Shown here piece by piece: positions 11,158 to 18,774 of a stretch of 64,000 nt of DNA. Numbering within the stretch: position 1 is the stretch's first letter; the number at the start of each line of letters is the position of its first letter. A model generated the notes under the pieces. That model made no database searches. It had not been told where the DNA came from and was given only the letters and a program-made list of their open reading frames with translations. Source of the stretch: Prochlorococcus sp. AG-347-I04 (GTDB taxonomy: Bacteria; Cyanobacteriota; Cyanobacteriia; PCC-6307; Cyanobiaceae). The stretch covers positions 1 through 64,000 of the forward strand of contig QCBL01000001.1 in NCBI GenBank assembly GCA_003281625.1, in the 5' to 3' direction. The position numbers were made by a program, and so were the translations under genes.

Positions 11158-11480
11158 ATGAATTTCTCCTTTTTCTTTTAAGACTGAGAGGAACAGCAAA
11201 AATTGAAAATAATTCGATGTCACCTACCTTTAAGGAAGGTGATAAAATTTTTTATAAAAAATATTTGATTAATAAATCTAATCTTAAGGTCGGTCAAATA
11301 GTTATCTTTAGGCATCCAATACAAGGTAGAATACAAATTAAAAGAATAAAGCAAATAAAAGAAAATTGTATTGAAGTAATTGGAGACAACTCAAACTATA
11401 GTACAGATAGTAGATCTTTCGGCTTTGTTCAAAATGAAAAAATAATAGGTATCGTAACTTCGAAAAAATTAAACTTTTAA
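11158..11480 (+). CDS. sodX: Nickel-type SOD maturation protease SodX (apparent 5' frameshift or non-canonical start)
   Basis: This small S26 signal-peptidase-like protease is expected to remove the SodN propeptide. The frame from 11217 reads MSPTFKEGD..., but the codon just before it (11214-11216, TCG) is the family's catalytic Ser of the S-M-x-P-T motif. Translation must therefore begin upstream. The upstream in-frame residues LRLRGTAKIENNS look like protein, yet there is no in-frame ATG, GTG or TTG back to the sodN stop. An ATG at 11158 is in another frame (MNFSFFF then stop at 11179). One extra T in the run would join them. Options are a sequence error, a real mutation, or a CTG/ATT start. 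The general-base Lys is in GRIQIKRIKQI. The coordinates given cover both frames. Confidence 0.82.
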
Positions 11481-11485
11481 ATACT

Positions 11486-12157
11486 CTAATTCAAAAAAAC
11501 AGAAGCACTTCTTTGAATCCAAAATAATCCCAAAGAAAAGGAAAGCCCTCCTGCTAAAGCTATTAATCTTTTAATAAATTTTTGACTTGCTTTAAAGGTA
11601 GTAAAAGATAGTAAACAAGCAAAAAGATTCATACTTGTGATTGAACCAATCAAATATGAAATCAAATATAAACAAGCGCTTGTTAAAGGTAGTGCCAAAG
11701 CAGGAAGAACTGCAAGAAAATGTGAACCTCCAGCTATACCGTGTAGCAAGCCTAAACCAGTCAAAGCATGTGAGTGCTTATTATTATTTTTTTGTGCCTT
11801 AACATGAAAGTGAAAGTGACGATGGGCAATTCCATTCTCATGCTTATGGGAATGCGAGTGGATACTTAATTGAAAAGAATTTTTTATAGCAAATACTCCA
11901 ACAATTAGAAGTGAAATTCCAACTAGTAATTCGGCAATACTGGAAAATTTGTTTAATGGCGTAATATCCTTAATAAAAATCGCTAGAAAAGCTAACAAAA
12001 GGACTCCTGAAGAATGTCCCAAGCCCCATGAGAAACTATTTTTAAGAGCTTTTTGGGGATTATTAATCGCTGCTGGTGCCATTGCAATTAGATGATCAGC
12101 GCCACTAACTACATGCACAAATCCTGCTACTATGCCTGTTAAAATTAAAGCCTGCAT
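11486..12157 (-). CDS. NicO/UreH-type membrane transporter, putative nickel transporter
   Basis: A polytopic membrane protein of 223 residues with about six hydrophobic segments. Ligand-type motifs include HVVSGADHLIAMAP (residues 15-28) and GLGHSSGV. A cytoplasmic-type loop at about 98-126 is very rich in His (HSHSHKHENG, HRHFHFH). A second GLLHG-IAGGSHF motif lies in the C-terminal half. This layout fits NicO/NiCoT-like Ni or Co transporters. Position, convergent with sodN-sodX and only 5 bp past the sodX stop, argues for nickel supply to the Ni-SOD. Substrate is inferred from context, not shown. The start is ATG at 12157. Confidence 0.8.
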   Translation of the reverse strand: MQALILTGIVAGFVHVVSGADHLIAMAPAAINNPQKALKNSFSWGLGHSSGVLLLAFLAIFIKDITPLNKFSSIAELLVGISLLIVGVFAIKNSFQLSIHSHSHKHENGIAHRHFHFHVKAQKNNNKHSHALTGLGLLHGIAGGSHFLAVLPALALPLTSACLYLISYLIGSITSMNLFACLLSFTTFKASQKFIKRLIALAGGLSFSLGLFWIQRSASVFLN

Positions 12158-12212
12158 ATATATTCAGTACAACTCTGTTTATTCAATTTTATAGCATGAT
12201 TTGAAGTCAATA

Positions 12213-13100
12213 TTAAATTGAGTTAAATAATTTCTTGAACGATTGTTCAATATCAGTTTCTCTCATAAAAGTTTCACCAATTAATACTCCCAATATTCCA
12301 ATAGATCTAAGCGATTCTAAATCTTCTGCACAATTAATTCCAGATTCACTTATGGGAATAATATTTTGTTTTAAAAATATATCTGCATACGTATGCATCA
12401 ATTCTTTTGATGTTTTTAAATCCGTTTTAAAAGTCTTTAAGTCCCTATTATTTATTCCAATCAAATTAAAAGATTTTAACTTTAGTATCCTTTCTAATTC
12501 ATCAGAGTTATGGACTTCAACAAGAACACTCATCTTTAAATTATCAGCTATTTTCTTCAAATAAATTAAATCATCATCACTTAAAATTGCAGCAATTAAT
12601 AATATTGCATCAGCACCAGATACCCTTGCCTTATAAATCTGATAAGCAGAAATAATAAAATCTTTGCAGAGTAGAGGGAGATTAGTTGATTTCCTTACAG
12701 TTTCGAGTATTTCATAACTACCTTGAAAAAACCTTTTATCGGTAAGTACTGAGATACATGATGCACCTAATCCTTCATAACAAATTGCTATGTTTTCAGG
12801 GTTAAAATCTTTTCTTATAACTCCTTTACTCGGACTAGCTTTTTTTATTTCAGCAATAACTCCTGGTTTTATTTTTGACTCCAAGATATTTTTGTAAAAA
12901 TCTTTGGGAGTAGGAAGTTTTTCAATCTTTTTGATGAGATCTTCTAAAGAAACTATTTTTTTAAAATTCTTAATTTCAATATCCTTATGCCATACAATTT
13001 CTTCCAGAATGTTTTTTGCTTGTGCTTCTCTATGAGGTACAGCATATTCTAAATTTTCTACCCTTACTGTTGGATTTGGTGGCCTTCGTCTTATCTCCAT
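12213..13100 (-). CDS. trpC: Indole-3-glycerol phosphate synthase
   Basis: TrpC closes the indole ring in tryptophan synthesis, converting CdRP to indole-3-glycerol phosphate. The TIM-barrel signatures are present: [16 protein letters not shown] with the catalytic Lys, [42 protein letters not shown] and ISESGI. The 295-residue length includes a cyanobacterial N-terminal extension ([19 protein letters not shown]). It is followed upstream in the same direction by lpd with a 12-bp gap, so it is probably cotranscribed with lpd and the spoU gene. Confidence 0.96.
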   Translation of the reverse strand: MEIRRRPPNPTVRVENLEYAVPHREAQAKNILEEIVWHKDIEIKNFKKIVSLEDLIKKIEKLPTPKDFYKNILESKIKPGVIAEIKKASPSKGVIRKDFNPENIAICYEGLGASCISVLTDKRFFQGSYEILETVRKSTNLPLLCKDFIISAYQIYKARVSGADAILLIAAILSDDDLIYLKKIADNLKMSVLVEVHNSDELERILKLKSFNLIGINNRDLKTFKTDLKTSKELMHTYADIFLKQNIIPISESGINCAEDLESLRSIGILGVLIGETFMRETDIEQSFKKLFNSI

Positions 13101-13112
13101 TAATTTTAGATA

Positions 13113-14552
13113 TTATTTTATTTGAGAAGCCGCCTGTTTATATGCGACCTCAACTACTTCACTTAGAGTAGGATGAGTATGAACTTCTTTAGATAATTCA
13201 ATTACATCTTGGTTCCTTGAAATAGCGTTCGAAATTTCTTGAATTAAATCAGCTGCATGTAATCCAAAAATATGAGCTCCTAATACTTTCCCATTATCTT
13301 TGTTGAAAATCAACTTTAGCAATCCATCACTCTCTAATTCAGCCAATGCTTTTGAATTAGCCTTAAAGAAACTTTTGACAACTCCCAAAGTAAAATTTTC
13401 TTTTGTAGATATCTCTTTAGCTTCAACTTCAGAGAGACCAACTGAACTTATCTCAGGGTGAGTAAAGGTTGCTGCGGGGATACTTTTATAGTTAATTTCG
13501 AAATTACCACCACAAATATTATCAACAGCAATAGTACCCTGCGCTGCAGCTGTATGGGCAAGCATTAGTTTGCCCGTTACATCTCCAACAGCCCAAATGT
13601 TAGGTATTATTTCATCACCATTCTTAATTCTCATTTGATCATCTACAGGAATGAAACCTTTTACTGTTTCGATACCAACCGACTCAAGATTTAAGTTATT
13701 ACTATTAGGACTTCTGCCAGTTGCGACTAATACGGCGTCAACTTCTAAAGTTTCTACAACTTCCTTAGATTTTGCATCAGTCAGTTCTATTTTTACGGGG
13801 CATCCAGGTGTTATTTTTGTCGCAAAGACATTTGATTTTGTGTCTATATCTCTTGCTTGAATAAGATTCTTCTTAGCAATTTTAGTGATGTCTGGATCAA
13901 ATGTTGGCATAATATTCTCCAAAGCCTCGATCATGGTAACTTCACAACCAAGCGCGGTATAAACATCAGCAAATTCTAGACCTATATATCCGCTTCCAAT
14001 AATTGCTACCCATCTTGGAAGCCACTCAAGTTTAACCGCATCATCGCTAGTAAATACGGTCCTATTATCCAAAGTTATTCCACGGGGCACAAAAGGAGAA
14101 GAGCCTGTTGCTATAACAATATTCTTACATGTGAAAATTTTATCAATTCCGTTTTTATCTCTTACACCTACTTTTTGATTTCCTTCAATTCTTCCAATAC
14201 CCAAAATAATTTCAACTCCACTCCTTTTAAGAGTTTTTGTTAAATTTTCTCTAACATTTAAAACTAAATTATTTGCATGATCTGCAATTTTTGATCTCTC
14301 GAACCTTACTGGTGAAGTATGTATACCAAATTTAGCTAAATGTTCATAATTAGCTATTTCTCTAACTTTTCCACTTGCAGCCAAAAGAGCTTTAGATGGA
14401 ACACAACCCTTGTTAACACAAGTGCCTCCCATATCAGAGGATTCTACTATTGCGACTTTCAGTCCCTTACCAGCAGCATGTTTAGCGGCATCAAAACCTC
14501 CATATCCTGCTCCTATTACGATTAAATCAAAATCAAAACTTGAATTAGTCAC
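13113..14552 (-). CDS. lpd: Dihydrolipoamide dehydrogenase (E3)
   Basis: This flavoprotein reoxidises dihydrolipoamide in the pyruvate dehydrogenase and glycine cleavage complexes, passing electrons to NAD+. FAD-binding GAGYGGFDAA is at residues 14-23. The redox disulfide is GGTCVNKGCVPSK with Cys45 and Cys50. An NAD-binding GSGYIGLEFADV segment follows, then AVGDVTG, and the C-terminal catalytic His-Glu in HTHPTLSEV. Length 479 is standard. The product works with the PdhA encoded at 3.6-4.6 kb. It sits 11 bp after the spoU-type gene and 12 bp before trpC in one minus-strand run. Confidence 0.96.
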   Translation of the reverse strand: MTNSSFDFDLIVIGAGYGGFDAAKHAAGKGLKVAIVESSDMGGTCVNKGCVPSKALLAASGKVREIANYEHLAKFGIHTSPVRFERSKIADHANNLVLNVRENLTKTLKRSGVEIILGIGRIEGNQKVGVRDKNGIDKIFTCKNIVIATGSSPFVPRGITLDNRTVFTSDDAVKLEWLPRWVAIIGSGYIGLEFADVYTALGCEVTMIEALENIMPTFDPDITKIAKKNLIQARDIDTKSNVFATKITPGCPVKIELTDAKSKEVVETLEVDAVLVATGRSPNSNNLNLESVGIETVKGFIPVDDQMRIKNGDEIIPNIWAVGDVTGKLMLAHTAAAQGTIAVDNICGGNFEINYKSIPAATFTHPEISSVGLSEVEAKEISTKENFTLGVVKSFFKANSKALAELESDGLLKLIFNKDNGKVLGAHIFGLHAADLIQEISNAISRNQDVIELSKEVHTHPTLSEVVEVAYKQAASQIK

Positions 14553-14563
14553 TTTTTATTTAT

Positions 14564-15385
14564 TTATTTAGAGGTGTATGCGACTCTTTTTCGTTCTAGT
14601 AATAACGGAACTGCAACACAAGCCACATTCAATGATTCTACAATCTCACTATGCGGAATTGTAATTGTTTCATTAAAAGCTTCTTGAATTTTTTTATGAA
14701 TACCTCGACCTTCATTACCCAAAATTAATGCTGTAGGTCTAGACCAATCAACTTCCCAGTAAGGTTTTGAAGGTTTTTTTGAACTCTCATTATGACTACT
14801 AGTAGAGAAAATCTTAAATCCTACATTTGATAATTCGGACAAAGACTTAAGTAAAGAATTTAATATTTCTTCTTCAATGCCATCAAATCTTAAAAAAGGC
14901 AGATGAAAAACTGCACCTGAGGATGCTCTTAATACCTTTTGGCCTAATGGGTGCGCACCCCCAGCTAAAAAAATTGCATTAACACCTGCAGCTAAAGCGG
15001 TTCTAAATAGATTACCCATATTCCCAGGATCTTGAATTCTGTCGAGAACAAGAACAAAATCATCTTTTCTATTAAATTGATAATTAGGTATTGCTGAAAT
15101 CTCTACTAAAGCTGCTATCCCATCTGGATTAATTGTTGAAATCGCAGATGCCAAGACTTCCTCTGAGACAATATTTATTAATGACTCATCAAATTTTTTG
15201 CTTAGATTTTGATTCTTTCTTAGCCATTTTTCGGTAATTAAAATCTTAGAGGGATTTTTTCCAGACTTAAGCAATTCTTCAATGAGATGTGTACCCTCTA
15301 TACAAAAAAAGTCTTGATCTTTTGGAGATGATCCTCTTTTAAATGATCTAAATCTTTTAACTAGATTATTGTTTTTACTAGTTAT
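14564..15385 (-). CDS. SpoU/TrmH-family RNA 2'-O-methyltransferase (start codon unclear)
   Basis: A SPOUT-fold enzyme that methylates ribose 2'-OH in rRNA or tRNA. The knotted C-terminal domain shows DRIQDPGNMGNLFRTA, LILGNEGRGI and HSEIVESLNVACVAVPLL, the three SpoU motifs. Upstream lies the usual substrate-binding domain, ITSKNNNLVKRFRSFKRG then FFCIEGTHLIEELL. The first allowed in-frame start is TTG at 15272-15274, which would cut away this domain. The frame is open to a stop at 15440-15442 but contains no ATG, GTG, TTG or CTG upstream of 15274. I give the extent from the first family-like residue (an ATA codon at 15383-15385). The true start is undecided. Confidence 0.85.
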   Translation of the reverse strand: MTSKNNNLVKRFRSFKRGSSPKDQDFFCIEGTHLIEELLKSGKNPSKILITEKWLRKNQNLSKKFDESLINIVSEEVLASAISTINPDGIAALVEISAIPNYQFNRKDDFVLVLDRIQDPGNMGNLFRTALAAGVNAIFLAGGAHPLGQKVLRASSGAVFHLPFLRFDGIEEEILNSLLKSLSELSNVGFKIFSTSSHNESSKKPSKPYWEVDWSRPTALILGNEGRGIHKKIQEAFNETITIPHSEIVESLNVACVAVPLLLERKRVAYTSK

Positions 15386-15595
15386 TTTTAAAAAAGTATT
15401 TTCTATGAGTATTTTGAAAAATTTGTTATCAACTATATTTTAATTACATAAATATTTTGATCAATTATTTATTAAATTTTTATTTCCCAAGAAATCAAAA
15501 AATACATTTTCACTTTTAATTAATATTCATGATGTTACATAGGGTGGACTTAATATTATTAGTTTGTCATGATGAATCTAATAAATTAAGTCTTA

Positions 15596-16966
15596 ATGAT
15601 TTGCGGAAGCAAAACGAAGTCATATCTTAAATCTCAAAATTTAAAGATTCTTGGCCAAGGCAAGTTAAATGGAATAGTTGAAATAAGTGGTGCGAAGAAT
15701 TCCGCCTTAGTTTTATTAGCTTCATCATTGCTAACTAATGAAAAAATAATTCTTGAAAATGTACCTTTTCTCACTGATATTGAAAAGATGGGGAATATCT
15801 TAAAGAATTTAGGAGTGAATTTAGTTCGTAAAAACAACCAACTAGAAATAGATCCAACAACAATTTCGATTAAAGAACTTCCATATGAACTTGTCAAAGG
15901 ATTAAGAGCTAGTTTCTTTTGCATAGGTGCACTATTAACTAAATTTGGAGAAGCTCAAGTACCGTTACCAGGTGGATGCAATATTGGTTCAAGGCCAATA
16001 GACGAGCACATTAATGGATTAATCGCACTAGGAGCAGACATTATTATTGAAGAGGGAATTGTAAAGGCAAAAACAAGGGGGAACAAAAATAGACTTCATG
16101 GCACTCATATTAAATTAAATTGTCCAAGTGTAGGTGCGACTGAAACTTTAATAATGGCAGCATCTTTAGCCAAAGGAAGAACTACTATTGAAAATGCTGC
16201 TAGAGAGCCTGAAGTTCAAGATTTATGCCAAATGCTTAATAAAATGGGAGCAAAAATTTATGACTCCGGTAAAGAAACAATTATTATTGATGGTGTTAAT
16301 AAGCTTAGTGGATGTACCCATAAAGTAATTCCAGACCGAATAGAAGCTGGAACTTTTCTAATAGCTGCTGCTGCAACTTACTCTTCAATAACAATTTCTC
16401 CAGTTATCCCACATCATCTTGAAGCTGTCACTAATAAGCTTCAAGAGAGTGGGAGTAAAATTACGATTAAAGGTAATTCGATTTCTATCAAGAGTAAAAA
16501 GATTAAGGGAGTAGATATTGAAACAGCACCTTTCCCAGGCTTTCCTACTGATTTGCAAGCACCATTTACAACTCTAATGACAATCGCAAATGGTGAATCA
16601 AAGATAACTGAAACAATTTTCGAAAACAGAATGAATCATATTTATTTACTTAATGAAATGGGCGCCAGTATAAAACTAAACAAAAACGTAGCTCACATCA
16701 AAGGTGTTAAAACAATCAATGGGATGAATCTAGTTGGCTCAGATTTAAGGTCATCAGCTGCATTAATAATTGCAGGAATCATCGCAAAAGGTAGTAGTAA
16801 TTTCTATGGATTAGAACATCTAGATAGAGGTTATGAAAATTTTGAATTAAAACTAAAAAATTTAGGTGTGAAAGTAATTAGAGAGATTAGTAAAAATACT
16901 TTTGAGGAGAATGGTTTTAAAATCGAACCTAAATCTAAGCAACTTTCAAAACTCGAAGCAGCTTAG
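15596..16966 (+). CDS. murA: UDP-N-acetylglucosamine 1-carboxyvinyltransferase
   Basis: MurA transfers enolpyruvate from PEP to UDP-GlcNAc, the first committed step of peptidoglycan synthesis, in the cytoplasm. The catalytic-loop cysteine is Cys128 in PLPGGCNIGSRPIDEHI, so this is the fosfomycin-sensitive Cys form by sequence. Other signatures are ISGAKNSAL near the N-terminus, EAGTFLIAAAATY, and PGFPTDLQAPF. At 456 residues it is slightly longer than the usual ~420-430, owing to a short N-terminal lead-in and a charged C-terminal tail. It has its own 5' spacer opposite the spoU-type gene. Confidence 0.96.
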   Translation: MICGSKTKSYLKSQNLKILGQGKLNGIVEISGAKNSALVLLASSLLTNEKIILENVPFLTDIEKMGNILKNLGVNLVRKNNQLEIDPTTISIKELPYELVKGLRASFFCIGALLTKFGEAQVPLPGGCNIGSRPIDEHINGLIALGADIIIEEGIVKAKTRGNKNRLHGTHIKLNCPSVGATETLIMAASLAKGRTTIENAAREPEVQDLCQMLNKMGAKIYDSGKETIIIDGVNKLSGCTHKVIPDRIEAGTFLIAAAATYSSITISPVIPHHLEAVTNKLQESGSKITIKGNSISIKSKKIKGVDIETAPFPGFPTDLQAPFTTLMTIANGESKITETIFENRMNHIYLLNEMGASIKLNKNVAHIKGVKTINGMNLVGSDLRSSAALIIAGIIAKGSSNFYGLEHLDRGYENFELKLKNLGVKVIREISKNTFEENGFKIEPKSKQLSKLEAA

Positions 16967-17004
16967 CCTTTTTCAAATATAATTTTAAAACTAAGAAAGT
17001 TGAT

Positions 17005-17115
17005 TCAAACGTAAGCAATATTCACTAGTGAAATACAACCCAAAAATAATATAAACATAACTAGAAAGCGATTAGACCATATTTTGTTTAAACCATTAAA
17101 TTTGAATTCGTTCAT
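17005..17115 (-). CDS. Putative 36-residue single-span membrane peptide
   Basis: A short ORF from ATG 17113-17115 to TGA 17005-17007. The product starts MNEFKFNGLNKIWSNRF, basic and polar, then one hydrophobic span (LVMFILFLGCISLVNIAYV). Its ATG overlaps the TGA of the preceding 35-residue ORF as ATGA, the classic sign of translational coupling. I do not recognise a family. Support is the coupling, the positive-inside N-terminus and clean membrane helix. It could be a thylakoid or inner-membrane subunit, or chance. Confidence 0.5.
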   Translation of the reverse strand: MNEFKFNGLNKIWSNRFLVMFILFLGCISLVNIAYV

Positions 17116-17219
17116 GCCCAAGTTCCACTATTAGAATTGAGTGTTGTAAGTATAGTTACTGCAATAAAAAGATAAGAAACGAATTTAAAGGATAATTTTT
17201 TAGCTTGAGTTTTAGACAT
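17112..17219 (-). CDS. Putative 35-residue membrane peptide, coupled to the following ORF
   Basis: A short ORF from ATG 17217-17219 to TGA 17112-17114. The product begins MSKTQAKKLSFKFVSYLF: Lys-rich N-terminus, then a hydrophobic stretch FVSYLFIAVTILTTL and a short polar tail ending GTWA. It overlaps the next ORF by four bases (ATGA). Upstream on the minus strand is an AT-rich segment with a TATATT-like -10 about 16 bases before the ATG, but no clear Shine-Dalgarno. No family recognised. It is the only candidate coding material in the 534 bp between murA and tRNA-Leu. Confidence 0.5.
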   Translation of the reverse strand: MSKTQAKKLSFKFVSYLFIAVTILTTLNSNSGTWA

Positions 17220-17500
17220 TTGCTTTTTTTATCAAATATAACACAATATTACTAATCATGAAGCTATCTCTTTTAAAAAAAGACTTTTAAGCGCATTTAT
17301 CCACAAAAATGTATCAAAAATGTTTAAATTTTCTTTTTCCCCTTCGTTTCTTGTCAGCAAATGCAATAAATAATTCTATGTTTTTATCGAAAAGATTAAC
17401 TATTAACAAACGTTATCTTTGATAAATGTTCCTTGACCAAAACAATAGTCAATAAGTTGATTTTTGTTATAATAAAAAAGTTCATTTTTTCAAAAGCCTT
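17220..17500. other. Intergenic spacer upstream of tRNA-Leu
   Basis: AT-rich spacer between the small ORF pair and tRNA-Leu. I see no coding frame or stable hairpin. It should hold promoters for the minus-strand small ORFs at its left end and for tRNA-Leu at its right end. Confidence 0.5.
17468..17473 (+). promoter_or_regulatory. Probable -10 box (TATAAT) for tRNA-Leu and argD
   Basis: A perfect TATAAT at 17468-17473 lies 27 bases before the mature tRNA 5' end. No good -35 hexamer sits at 17 bp; TTGACC at 17433 is too far away. Probably a sigma-70-type promoter for the tRNA, and perhaps for argD by read-through. Confidence 0.55.
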
Positions 17501-17582
17501 GGGAGCGTGGTGGAATTGGTAGACGCACCGCACTCAAAATGCGGCACCTTCGGGTATGTCGGTTCAAGTCCGACCGCTCCCA
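17501..17582 (+). tRNA. tRNA-Leu (anticodon CAA)
   Basis: Acceptor stem gggagcg/cgctccc (17501-17507 with 17575-17581), discriminator A at 17582. The anticodon stem ccgca/tgcgg encloses loop CTCAAAA, giving anticodon CAA, which reads UUG. A long variable arm (caccttcgggtatgt) is typical of class II tRNA-Leu, and the T arm is present. CCA is not encoded. The 3' end is only 5 nt from the argD ATG. Confidence 0.97.
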
Positions 17583-17587
17583 CTTTG

Positions 17588-18763
17588 ATGAATACCTATA
17601 GTCGATTCGATATATCTTTCAAAAAAGGAAAAGGTTGTTGGCTATGGGACAAAACAGGTAAAAAGTATCTTGATGCAGTCGCTGGTATAGCAACTTGCAG
17701 TCTTGGACATAGCGATAAAGTTTTAGGAAGAAGGTTATCAAGTCAACTGAAAAAGATCCAGCACATTTCCAATCTTTACAACATTGAAGAACAAGAACAA
17801 TTAAGCAGAACTTTAACGAATATGAGTTGTGCCAAAAGCGTCTTCTTCTGCAACAGTGGTGCAGAAGCAAATGAATCAGCAATTAAATTAATTAAAAAAT
17901 ATGGTAATACAACAAATAAAGGTAAAGAATCATTTATTCTCGCCGCAGAATCTAGCTTTCATGGAAGGACGCTGGCAGCCTTGAGTGCTACTGGACAGCC
18001 AAAATATCAAAAAGGGTTCGAACCAATGATGCAAGGGTTCAAATTTTTTAAATTTAACAATTTTGATTCGGTAAAAAAAATATTTGAGGAGTGTGAAAAT
18101 AATAATCAAAAAATTTCAGGCGTTTTAGTTGAACCTATACAAGGAGAAGGTGGTGTAATTCCCGGGAGTAAAATATTTTTTAAAAGCCTGAGAGATATAT
18201 GTGATAAATATAATTCTCTTCTTATTTTAGATGAGGTCCAAAGTGGAGTAGGTCGAACTGGAAAAATGTGGGGTTATGAGAATTTGGGTATTGAACCTGA
18301 TGGATTCACCCTTGCTAAAGGATTAGGAGGAGGCCATGCAATTGGAGCATTATTAGTAAAAGAAAAAGCCAACATTTTTTCTCCAGGAGATCATGCAAGC
18401 ACTTTTGGGGGGAACCCTTTCGCCTGTAAAGCTGCCCTAACGGTATTAGAAGAAATCAATAGAAGAAATCTTATCAATAATGTTTATCTAAGAGGGGAAC
18501 AATTAAGTGCTGGATTTGAAGAATTATCAAAAAAATTTCCAAATATTATTACCGGAAAAAGAGGTTTAGGTTTAATACAAGGTCTCGTAATCAATGATGA
18601 TTATGCTGATGCAAAAAAAATTACATTAAAAGCTTTTGATAAAGGATTACTGGTAGTTCCTGCAGGAGGAAACGTTGTAAGGATTGTCCCACCATTAGTT
18701 ATATCGCGAAGAGAAATAAATATTCTTTTGGATAAGCTAAATTCAATTTTTGCAGAATTATAG
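17588..18763 (+). CDS. argD: Acetylornithine aminotransferase ArgD
   Basis: This PLP enzyme transfers the amino group of glutamate to N-acetylglutamate semialdehyde in arginine synthesis, and may also act on succinyldiaminopimelate. The start chosen is ATG 17588 (MNTYSRFDISFKKGKGCWL), which matches the family N-terminus. The frame runs on upstream but only through the tRNA gene. Motifs are FCNSGAEANESAIKL, SSFHGRTLAALS, LDEVQSGVGRTG and the PLP lysine Lys244 in TLAKGLGGGH. Length is 391 residues, normal. The ATG is 5 nt from the tRNA-Leu 3' end, so there is no room for a Shine-Dalgarno site outside the tRNA. Translation may be effectively leaderless after tRNA processing. folC follows 11 bp later. 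Confidence 0.95.
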   Translation: MNTYSRFDISFKKGKGCWLWDKTGKKYLDAVAGIATCSLGHSDKVLGRRLSSQLKKIQHISNLYNIEEQEQLSRTLTNMSCAKSVFFCNSGAEANESAIKLIKKYGNTTNKGKESFILAAESSFHGRTLAALSATGQPKYQKGFEPMMQGFKFFKFNNFDSVKKIFEECENNNQKISGVLVEPIQGEGGVIPGSKIFFKSLRDICDKYNSLLILDEVQSGVGRTGKMWGYENLGIEPDGFTLAKGLGGGHAIGALLVKEKANIFSPGDHASTFGGNPFACKAALTVLEEINRRNLINNVYLRGEQLSAGFEELSKKFPNIITGKRGLGLIQGLVINDDYADAKKITLKAFDKGLLVVPAGGNVVRIVPPLVISRREINILLDKLNSIFAEL

Positions 18764-18774
18764 TAATTTAAATT

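Noticed and set aside
17507..17587. N-terminal extension of ArgD through the tRNA
   Set aside because: The 27 extra codons are the tRNA-Leu gene itself; the family N-terminus begins at ATG 17588.
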